Origin: Bacilli bacterium
Lineage (GTDB): Bacteria; Bacillota_I; Bacilli_A; RFN20; CAG-826
Assembly: GCA_024693415.1 (NCBI GenBank)
Contig: JAILKX010000230.1
Coordinates: 1 to 17,798, forward strand
Length of the DNA stretch: 17,798 nucleotides
Direction: 5' to 3'
The position numbers and the translations under genes are program-made. The notes below the pieces were generated by a model. The model searched no databases and was not told where the DNA came from. It was given only the letters and a program-made list of their open reading frames with translations. Of the stretch, positions 7,551 through 12,591 are shown in pieces; the first letter of the stretch is position 1, and every line of letters begins with the position of its first letter.

Positions 7551-7680
7551 CGTAAAGAAAAGGCCCCGATGAAGGGACCTGATCTTATAGAGCTGGCGGA
7601 GTTGTCGGCCGAGGGTGCCGTGAGCCCTAGGTCGGGGCTTTCTGTCCTGCCGAGGGCGAACGGGCTTGTTCGGCGACAAC
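7551..7680 (-). ncRNA. Repeated structured RNA-terminator element, copy 1
   Basis: This 130-nt block is about 88% identical, by hand alignment, to 9936-10065. Read on the minus strand, GTTGTCG and CGACAAC close an ~80-nt domain. That domain contains CGAAC-AAGCCC-GTTCG and GGGC-TCACG-GC-A-CCC hairpins. A short variable linker and a rho-independent terminator follow. Such a domain-plus-terminator arrangement is typical of leader or attenuator RNAs or independent small RNAs. It matches no riboswitch class I know. It lies four bases after the broken zinc-ribbon repeat and just upstream of the lipoprotein promoter. Confidence 0.5.
7553..7580 (-). terminator. Terminator within RNA element copy 1
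   Basis: On the minus strand AGGTCCC, loop TTCATC, GGGGCCT forms a 7-bp stem with one G-U pair, followed by TTTTCTTTA. It would end transcripts of the accessory island before the lipoprotein promoter. Confidence 0.65.
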
Positions 7681-7684
7681 AAGA

Positions 7685-7980
7685 TTTGTAGACGGACGAC
7701 CTCCTTTTTCCTATTTAAGACAGAAATCTCCGTCCTCCTGAATTATGCCGCGATAGCCGTCCTCCGCGAGCCCGCCGGATTCAATACCAGTCCTCCATGG
7801 CCTTCAGGATCCTGGCCTCGACGACCTTCCGATTGCATTCGTCGCAGCACCTCCCTTCCGTCGCCAGGGGGTCTGGGTTGTTGCCGTGCCCTTCGAACCT
7901 CTTTTAGCAAAAACAGCATTCTTAGGTCGGATTGTCTTGCTTGTTAGTTGCTTTGCGTTCCATGGCCCAATAATGCCTTT
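7685..7980 (-). repeat. Zinc-ribbon repeat element, copy 2
   Basis: Second copy of the block at 2101-2396, same orientation. The match starts at TTGTAGACGG on the left and ends at AATAATGCC on the right. Its right edge lies inside the end of the neighbouring acetyltransferase gene, which therefore takes its last residues from the repeat. Confidence 0.8.
7781..7963 (-). pseudogene. Zinc-ribbon gene, copy 2, with two in-frame TAA codons
   Basis: Reading from ATG 7961-7963 gives MERKATNKQDNPT, a stop, ECCFC, a stop, then KRFEGHGNNPDP and onward to a normal end at ...AMEDWY. The frame is kept over all 60 codons and length equals copy 1, but codons 14 (Tyr TAC in copy 1) and 20 (His CAC) are TAA. 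The 40 codons after the second stop differ from copy 1 at only a few residues. Since rpsR and other genes here end in TAA, ordinary stop function and therefore a pseudogene is the simplest reading. The ATG overlaps the end of the acetyltransferase gene. Confidence 0.7.
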
Positions 7981-8867
7981 TCGCTTTTCAAAATGTATTT
8001 GATCTCTTCTTTAACATACTCAGCGTCGCTATTGGAAAGCAGAGGAATGATTTTTTGGATTTGACTTGTGGGTTTGTTCCACCATTTAAGTTTTTCTAAT
8101 AGCCCAATCATCTCATCATCAAATCTTTTTCTAATGACTCTAGCGGGATTCCCCACTGCCACCGAATAAGGAGAGATATCTGACCCCACAACGGAATTCG
8201 CCCCAACAATGCATCCGTCCCCAACATGCACACCCGGGAGGAATGTGACGTTTTGGCCAATCCAAACGTCATTGCCAATGATTGTATCGCCTTTATATGG
8301 CAAATCCTCTTTTTTAGGAGATTCTTGCTTCCAACCATTAAAGATATAAAAAGGATAGGTGGAGGCCGAATTCATTTGGTGATTAGCGCCATTCATGATG
8401 AATTCTACGCCTCTACCAATCTGACAAAATTTGCCGATAATTAGCTTATCGCCGATAAAATCGTAATGATGCGTCACGTGTCTTTGAAAATTCTGTCCAT
8501 CAAAATATGTATATTCGCCTACAACAATGTTTGGATTATCGATCACCGTTGGCCTGACATAGACAACACTTTCATCTCTAGATTTTAATGGATGGATTTT
8601 CCTCCAATCCGGTTTATCTATTTTTTCTGCTTTTGCCATCAATTCTTCGCTTTCGGGAATCGATAAATCCAAGAATTCATTCGCATTGACTTTAAAACTC
8701 ATTATTAACCTTAAAACAACATCAAAAGATATATCTGTTTGTCCTGTTTCGATTTTATTGATCATCGATTTATGGGTATAACCAAGCGCCTCTGCAAATT
8801 CTTGTTGAGTCATATTGTTGTCTAAACGAATCTTTTTTATTCTGTCTCCCAAAACTTTATACGCCAT
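7944..8867 (-). CDS. XRE-type HTH fused to a Vat/CatB-like xenobiotic acetyltransferase
   Basis: A 307-residue fusion. Residues about 4-66 are a Cro/C1-type helix-turn-helix (RIKKIRLDNNMTQQEFAEAL, HKSMINKIETG). Residues about 85-290 are a hexapeptide-repeat acetyltransferase of the XAT group (streptogramin Vat and CatB chloramphenicol enzymes). Its signature elements are VGEYTYFDG, IGKFCQIG, FIMNGANHQM with the presumed catalytic H163, GDTIIGNDVWIG, VGDGCIVGANSVV, VGNPARVIRKRFD and KWWN. Usual XAT enzymes are about 210 residues without the HTH. ATG 8865-8867 follows AAGGAGG by 5 bases. It starts 36 bases after the KilA-N gene, likely one operon. The final ~9 residues (LLGHGTQSN) are encoded by the zinc-ribbon repeat. 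The gene is AT-rich, probably acquired. Drug resistance is possible but unproven; autoregulation or another acetyl acceptor is equally open. Confidence 0.88.
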   Translation of the reverse strand: MAYKVLGDRIKKIRLDNNMTQQEFAEALGYTHKSMINKIETGQTDISFDVVLRLIMSFKVNANEFLDLSIPESEELMAKAEKIDKPDWRKIHPLKSRDESVVYVRPTVIDNPNIVVGEYTYFDGQNFQRHVTHHYDFIGDKLIIGKFCQIGRGVEFIMNGANHQMNSASTYPFYIFNGWKQESPKKEDLPYKGDTIIGNDVWIGQNVTFLPGVHVGDGCIVGANSVVGSDISPYSVAVGNPARVIRKRFDDEMIGLLEKLKWWNKPTSQIQKIIPLLSNSDAEYVKEEIKYILKSEKALLGHGTQSN

Positions 8868-8903
8868 AAAAACCTCCTTTTGGCCGCGTCGAAATCGACC
8901 GGT

Positions 8904-9728
8904 TTACTTCTTTTCAATCCTGTTAATTGGTTTAACGTTGTTCCTATTAAACAACTCCTTTTCTCTATTTGCTTCTTTGTTGAGAAGGGCCAATCTTTCC
9001 TGCTGGGATAATTTTTGAGATATCAGCATGGAATTTAAGTATTCCAAATTGCTGAGAATCGCTAACTCTATAGTGCTTGCGTGGTCTCTTAAATTGCCTT
9101 CTTCGTTTGGATTGATATCTCTCCACTGCTTGGCTGTTTTACCAAATAGAGCCACGTTTAAAAGGTCAGCTTCGCTAGCATAAATAAAGTTCTTTTGTTC
9201 ATTTGATAATTCAACAGGAACCAAAAATTCCTTCACAGCATCTGTGTGAATCAAATAATTTAACTTGGTTAATAATCTCTTGCCGCGCCATTCAAGTTGT
9301 TCGGATTCTTGAATTTTCAGTCTTTGGAATTCCTTAATGATGAACAGTTTTACTTCCGCAGAAATCCAAGAAGCAAATTCTAAAGCAATGTCGCGATGAG
9401 CGTATGTGCCACCACCATGGCGACCAGATTTAACTTTTATACCAATAGCGTTGGTGAGTTCTATCCATTTCTTGGGGGAAATACTGAATGCATTTTCCCC
9501 GGGCTTGCTTCTAAACCCCTCGAAATCGGTGGGTTTAAAAATATCATTATTAAGCCGTTCCCAAATTGTCAAAAATTGGAGAGAGTCAACTCTTCTGATC
9601 CAATTAGCTATCACGGCGTTAGGATCTTCTTCGTTTTTTAAACGAGCTATATCGGTCAAGCTAATATAATCGTTGTCGTTTATTCCAGTGACATTAATTT
9701 CAATATTTTTAACTATTATTTTATCCAT
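8904..9728 (-). CDS. KilA-N domain protein, phage-derived
   Basis: 274 residues from ATG 9726-9728, preferred over the TTG at 9749 because AGAGG lies about 7-8 bases upstream of it. The first ~125 residues form a KilA-N domain: YISLTDIARLKN, ANWIRR, GRHGGGTYAHRDIALEFASW and FIIKEFQRLK are characteristic. This DNA-binding module is found in phage and large-virus proteins (Bro/KilA/APSES-related). The C-terminal half is helical and charged (YASEADLLNVALFGKTAKQWR, then a coiled-coil-like EANREKELFNR) as in other bacterial KilA-N proteins. It is AT-rich and directly upstream of the HTH-acetyltransferase. No other phage genes are present, so it is an orphan. Role inferred: DNA-binding regulator. 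Confidence 0.88.
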   Translation of the reverse strand: MDKIIVKNIEINVTGINDNDYISLTDIARLKNEEDPNAVIANWIRRVDSLQFLTIWERLNNDIFKPTDFEGFRSKPGENAFSISPKKWIELTNAIGIKVKSGRHGGGTYAHRDIALEFASWISAEVKLFIIKEFQRLKIQESEQLEWRGKRLLTKLNYLIHTDAVKEFLVPVELSNEQKNFIYASEADLLNVALFGKTAKQWRDINPNEEGNLRDHASTIELAILSNLEYLNSMLISQKLSQQERLALLNKEANREKELFNRNNVKPINRIEKK

Positions 9729-9752
9729 AAAACGCCTCTCTATATTCAATAG

Positions 9753-9783
9753 TATTCTACCAAATTTGCATGTTTATTCTACC
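9753..9783. repeat. Two 9-bp direct repeats, 22-bp period, upstream of the KilA-N gene
   Basis: TATTCTACC occurs at 9753-9761 and 9775-9783, that is GGTAGAATA twice on the gene strand. The spacing is about two helical turns, 25 bases before the KilA-N start. Each copy contains TAGAAT, which could serve as a -10 box, but no good -35 accompanies either. A regulator-binding pair is the likeliest reading if it is functional. Confidence 0.35.
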
Positions 9784-9886
9784 TATCTATTAGAAAAAAC
9801 CTTGATTATTCTCAACATTTTCTTTGTTGTTGTCCCCGGTTTAGGTAGCGAGCATTTATAGAGGGCTAAGCGTAATAGCCGTTTTG

Positions 9887-9922
9887 GGCCGACCGCTTAC
9901 CGCCCGGGTTCGGCCTTTTTTT
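9887..9922 (+). terminator. Repeated GGGCCGA terminator hairpin, copy b
   Basis: GGCCGACC (9887-9894) pairs with GGTTCGGCC (9907-9915) with one bulged T, followed by seven T and TTCGTCC as in copy a (2642-2688). It lies 13 bases from RNA element copy 2. No plus-strand gene is visible upstream; it may block read-through toward the ribosomal operon. Confidence 0.6.
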
Positions 9923-9935
9923 CGTCCTCCCCAAG

Positions 9936-10065
9936 CGTAAAGAAAAGGCCCCGATGAAGGGACCTGATCCATATTGAGCGGGCGGGTTGTCGGCCGAGGG
10001 TGCCGTGAGCCCTGGGTCGGGACTTTCTGTCCTGATGAGGGCGGACGGGCTTGTTCGGCGACAAT
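9936..10065 (-). ncRNA. Repeated structured RNA-terminator element, copy 2, 3' of rpsR
   Basis: Second copy of 7551-7680, starting 10 bases after the rpsR stop. The closing arms here are TTGTCG and CGACAA, and the domain, linker and terminator have the same order. Differences from copy 1 cluster in the linker and in one internal segment (CTCGGC versus CTCATC). Here it forms the 3' untranslated end of the rpsF-ssb-rpsR transcript. It could be a complex terminator, a 3'-derived small RNA or a target for a protein. Confidence 0.5.
9938..9965 (-). terminator. Terminator of the rpsF-ssb-rpsR operon
   Basis: On the minus strand AGGTCCC, loop TTCATC, GGGGCCT and TTTTCTTTA, base-for-base the same as at 7553-7580. 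It is the first clear terminator after rpsR. Confidence 0.7.
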
Positions 10066-10075
10066 TTTCCTGCGA

Positions 10076-10300
10076 TTACTTAACTTCCGGGAGCAAACCC
10101 ATGAAGCGGGCGTTCTTGATCGCGGTGGCGAGCTGGCGCTGATACTTGGCGCTGGTGCCGGTGATGGAACGCGGGGTAATCTTGCCGTCGGGTCCGATGA
10201 ACTTGCTGAGAAGCTCGGCGTCTTTGTAATCGATATACTTGACGTGGTTCTTGGTGAAGTAGCAGACCTTGCGGCGGGAACGCATTTTCCTGAATGCCAT
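10076..10300 (-). CDS. rpsR: 30S ribosomal protein S18
   Basis: 74 residues, normal length. The family is clear from [37 protein letters not shown] and the [20 protein letters not shown] end. S18 pairs with S6 on the platform of the small ribosomal subunit. The ATG at 10298-10300 is preceded by AAAGGA, and the gene is 24 bases after ssb in the standard rpsF-ssb-rpsR order. It ends in TAA. Confidence 0.98.
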   Translation of the reverse strand: MAFRKMRSRRKVCYFTKNHVKYIDYKDAELLSKFIGPDGKITPRSITGTSAKYQRQLATAIKNARFMGLLPEVK

Positions 10301-10324
10301 GTTTTTGAGATCCTTTCCGGGCGC

Positions 10325-10780
10325 TTAGAACGGGAGGTCGTCATCGACTACATCGATGGCGTCCAGGTTCTGGCTGCCCTGCTGATTGTCGACTTGCGAG
10401 AAGTCATTGGCGGCCGGGACATCGGCGCGATATCCGTTATCGGATGCCGCGTTCGCGGATTTCGGTTCGAGGAACTCGACCTGATTCGCGACGATTTCGG
10501 TCGCAGTGACCTCGACATTGTCGTTCCTGCGGGTGTATTTGCGCTGGGTAAGGCGGCCGACCACGCCGACGAGCGAGCCCTTGCGGGTGAACTTGACGAC
10601 GGTGTCCGCGCTGTTGCCAAACACAGATACGTTCATGAAGATTGTGACTTTCTCTCCGTTAGGTCCCTTCCTGGAATCGTCGCTTGCGATGGTGAAGGAA
10701 GCCACGCTCATGCCGGTGGAAGTTTTGCGGAGTTCGGGGTCGCGGGTTAGGCGGCCGACGAGGACGACGTTGTTAACCAT
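10325..10780 (-). CDS. ssb: Single-stranded DNA-binding protein
   Basis: 151 residues. The OB fold covers about 1-105, starting MVNNVVLVGRLTRDPELRKT. A Gln/Asn/Asp-rich flexible linker follows, and the acidic tip DDDLPF is the partner-docking tail of bacterial SSB. It binds single-stranded DNA as a tetramer in replication and repair. The ATG has AAGGAGG about 9 bases upstream, and the gene is 27 bases after rpsF in the same operon. Confidence 0.97.
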   Translation of the reverse strand: MVNNVVLVGRLTRDPELRKTSTGMSVASFTIASDDSRKGPNGEKVTIFMNVSVFGNSADTVVKFTRKGSLVGVVGRLTQRKYTRRNDNVEVTATEIVANQVEFLEPKSANAASDNGYRADVPAANDFSQVDNQQGSQNLDAIDVVDDDLPF

Positions 10781-10807
10781 AAAGACAATCCTCCTTGAAT
10801 GAATTGA

Positions 10808-11095
10808 TTAGTCCTTATCGACGGTGATAAGGAAACGAACGACTTGGTTGTCGAGTCTGGCCAGACGATCAAATTCTTTGAGTCCCTCGGGCTCGGCGGT
10901 CACTTTGAGGACGACGTAGTAGCCCTTGGTCCTTTTCTTGATCGGGTAGGCAAATTCGCGGACGCCCCACTCGTTGACGTTCTTGATGGTCGCGGTGTTC
11001 GCGGTCAAGATGCCGTGGAGCTTCTCGATCTCAGCCTTTCTCGCCGCATCGTCAAGATCGGCGGAGAGGATGTACATGATCTCGTATTTTCCCAT
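10808..11095 (-). CDS. rpsF: 30S ribosomal protein S6
   Basis: 95 residues of the S6 family: MGKYEIMYIL start, the NEWGVREFAYPIKKRTKGYYVVL core, and a short LARLDNQVVRFLIT end without the long acidic tail seen in some species. S6 binds S18 and 16S rRNA on the platform. It is first in the operon; ATG 11093-11095 follows TAGGAGGTG by about 8 bases. Confidence 0.97.
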   Translation of the reverse strand: MGKYEIMYILSADLDDAARKAEIEKLHGILTANTATIKNVNEWGVREFAYPIKKRTKGYYVVLKVTAEPEGLKEFDRLARLDNQVVRFLITVDKD

Positions 11096-11125
11096 GATAA
11101 TTGCACCTCCTAATTTCGGTCTCTG

Positions 11126-11152
11126 GGTCGCCTTAGTTGGTTCTATGCGACC
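11126..11152 (-). promoter_or_regulatory. Leader hairpin of the rpsF operon
   Basis: In the ~89-nt leader, GGTCGC and GCGACC (6 bp, 15-nt loop) form a hairpin, followed by GACCGAAA just before the ribosome site. A second small stem, GCCCTT/AAGGGC, lies nearer the transcript start (about 11164-11183). Many Firmicutes control this operon by S6:S18 binding to a CCG-containing leader hairpin. I see a CCG next to the stem but cannot confirm the known motif. Confidence 0.33.
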
Positions 11153-11190
11153 ATAAGAGTGTGTGCCCTTCCCTTCAAAAGGGCTTAAGT

Positions 11191-11219
11191 ATTATAAAGG
11201 GGGTTTGGGGGATATTCAA
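11191..11219 (-). promoter_or_regulatory. Promoter of rpsF-ssb-rpsR
   Basis: On the minus strand TTGAAT (11214-11219), a 17-base C-rich spacer and a perfect TATAAT (11191-11196). The predicted start is near 11184. This is among the best promoters in the window, as expected for a ribosomal operon. Confidence 0.8.
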
Positions 11220-11233
11220 TTCCAAACTTAGCA

Positions 11234-11533
11234 AGCGCACGCGCACGAGAATCATCAAAACATGCCCTCCTAGCGCGATTCCCCCAAGAAGGGACTTACC
11301 TCCCTAGGGCATGCCAAAACGCATGTACGGGCCTTCTGGGGGCCCTGGGGGCCGCCCGAGCATCCAAAAGGTGCTCTCGGGGTGGCCGCCGCGAGCTCAG
11401 CAAGGGACCGGTGGGCCGGCCACCCATTCGGGGCGCGGAGATTCCTTAAAACGATGCGCGGCTATCCCCTCATGGCGGCGCCCAGGGAGAGCGAATGCGC
11501 GAGATATGAAGGAAAATATTGAGGGCGTGCGTT
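11234..11533. ncRNA. Candidate ~300-nt structured RNA, family and strand uncertain
   Basis: No ORF here is credible. The block is closed by CGCACGC (11236-11242) with GCGTGCG (11525-11531), extendable to 9 bp. Inside are CATGCCCT/AGGGCATG (11261-11268 with 11306-11313), a GAGCATC/GGTGCTC hairpin near 11358-11376, GGGTGGCC/GGCCACCC (about 11380-11424) and GGGCGC/GCGCCC (about 11431-11472). Such nested long-range helices suggest a stable RNA. I checked both strands for RNase P core (AGGAAAGTCC, ACAGAA), tmRNA, SRP and T-box signatures without success. A terminator hairpin at 11559-11582 favours the plus strand; a promoter-like pair at 11548-11575 favours the minus strand. Confidence 0.45.
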
Positions 11534-11547
11534 GAAATTCGGAAATC

Positions 11548-11575
11548 GATATATAGATAAGTTAGGCATTGTCTA
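11548..11575 (-). promoter_or_regulatory. Possible minus-strand promoter for the structured RNA
   Basis: TAGACA (11570-11575) is five of six to TTGACA and TATATC (11548-11553) four of six to TATAAT, with a 16-base spacer. The start would be near 11541, eight bases before the closing helix of the structured block. It overlaps the plus-strand terminator hairpin, so only one reading may be right. Confidence 0.28.
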
Positions 11576-11582
11576 ACTTTTT
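11559..11582 (+). terminator. Terminator hairpin after the structured RNA block
   Basis: AAGTTAG (11559-11565) and CTAACTT (11573-11579) form a 7-bp stem with loop GCATTGT; the T run 11578-11582 overlaps its end. The stem is AT-rich and moderately stable. It fits the end of a plus-strand RNA covering 11234-11533. Confidence 0.45.
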
Positions 11583-11724
11583 CTGTATCCTTGTATTTCA
11601 TATCATTCAGTTATCGGCTAAAAACAGAATCCATTGGATACATATATGCGAAAAGCCTTCTTCGGCTTTGCTCCTCGAGTTTGGATCAGAATCTCACGCG
11701 TTCCGCGCTTGCATAACGCCTGAT

Positions 11725-11751
11725 TGGACAATTTCCTTGAGCGTATATAAT
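11725..11751 (+). promoter_or_regulatory. Promoter of the two-component operon
   Basis: A perfect TATAAT at 11746-11751 is preceded by TGGACA (11725-11730, 15-base spacer) or TTGGAC (11724-11729, 16-base spacer). The start near 11758 gives a leader of about 110 nt before the regulator. Upstream, 11583-11720 shows only a small AAAGCC/GGCTTT hairpin (11652-11669) and no gene. Confidence 0.55.
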
Positions 11752-11868
11752 GAAAGCGTGGAAAAAATTAAGTTTACGCTTAAAAATGAAAGGATATGTG
11801 AAAGCGACCGTTTGCTCCCTTTGACTGGTTTAATATCGGAACTTCCAAAGGAAGCAGGAGGGCGCGCT

Positions 11869-12591
11869 TTGTCCAAAGAATACCGCATAGCTATAGCCGA
11901 AGATACCGCCGAGGATGCCGAGGCGGTACGTTCGTTGTTGATGCAATACGCCAAGGAATATGGCTATGTCTTTGATATTAAGGTCTATTCCAGCGGGGAA
12001 ACGTTCCTTACCGGGTTCAAATCTCAATTCGATTTCATCATCCTCGACGTCGAGTTGGGGGACCGCAACGGGATCGACGTCGCCCGCGTCATCCGAAAAA
12101 CCGATGAGGACGTCATCATCATGTTCCAGACGAACCTCGGGAAATACGCCACAAGCGGATACGAGGTTTCCGCGATCGATTACGTCCTGAAGCCCCTTCG
12201 TTATCCGTCTCTGTCGCTCAAGCTTGGCCGCGTTATGCGGAGATTGGCCGCGAAGGCGGACGAAGCGATCGTCGTGAAGACCGAGTCTGGGTACATGAAA
12301 ATCGATCTGTCCGGCCTGCTGTATTTGGAGATTTTCGGCCATGAGGTCATATTCCACGAAGCCGACAGAACCACGTCGGCGTATGGGACGCTCAAACAAT
12401 TCGAAGACCGGCTGAGGCCCCACAACTTCCTCCGCTGCAACTCCTGCTACCTCGTCAACGCGGCGAAGATCGAGGGAATTATGCAATACGACATTTTGCT
12501 GAGCAACGGCGAAACGATCAAAGCGTCCCATCCCAGGCGAAAGGAATTCGTCAGGGATTTCAAGCGCTTCATGCTGGAGAAAGGGTGTTAA
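11869..12591 (+). CDS. LytTR-family response regulator (AgrA/LytR type)
   Basis: 240 residues from TTG 11869-11871, chosen because AGGAGGG lies 6 bases upstream and the receiver domain begins at once; the open frame further 5' overlaps a terminator and shows no homology. The receiver domain (1-120) has acidic E11/D12, phosphoacceptor D60 in FIILDVELGD, T88, and K108 in YVLKP. The LytTR DNA-binding domain (about 135-235) shows YLEIFGHEVIFHEAD, NFLRCNSCYLVN and SNGETIKASHPRRKEFVRDF. Such proteins, phosphorylated by a GHKL kinase, bind direct repeats near promoters. Its stop overlaps the kinase start, so the two are translationally coupled. Targets are unknown; the GH3 gene downstream is a candidate by position. 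Confidence 0.93.
   Translation: MSKEYRIAIAEDTAEDAEAVRSLLMQYAKEYGYVFDIKVYSSGETFLTGFKSQFDFIILDVELGDRNGIDVARVIRKTDEDVIIMFQTNLGKYATSGYEVSAIDYVLKPLRYPSLSLKLGRVMRRLAAKADEAIVVKTESGYMKIDLSGLLYLEIFGHEVIFHEADRTTSAYGTLKQFEDRLRPHNFLRCNSCYLVNAAKIEGIMQYDILLSNGETIKASHPRRKEFVRDFKRFMLEKGC

Noticed and set aside
7685..10065. Integron-like cassette array with attC sites
   Set aside because: Genes share one orientation and short repeated structured elements, but the repeats lack attC core ends (RYYYAAC/GTTRRRY in the right order) and no integrase is present.
9936..10065. Riboswitch or ribozyme identity of the repeated RNA: TPP-like ACCTGATC and hammerhead-like CTGATGAG words
   Set aside because: The TPP partner motif (CTGAGA with GGGGTGC) is missing, the hammerhead GAAA strand is missing, and CTGATGAG occurs only in copy 2.
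11234..11533. RNase P, tmRNA, SRP RNA or 6S RNA gene
   Set aside because: Core sequences of the first three are absent on both strands. A CCTTAAAAC word shared with E. coli 6S RNA is too short to count, and the block is longer and more branched than 6S RNA.
11569..11868. N-terminal extension of the response regulator from an ATG at 11569
   Set aside because: The extension overlaps a terminator and the operon promoter and has no ribosome site or homology. The TTG at 11869 has AGGAGGG at correct spacing and begins the receiver domain exactly.
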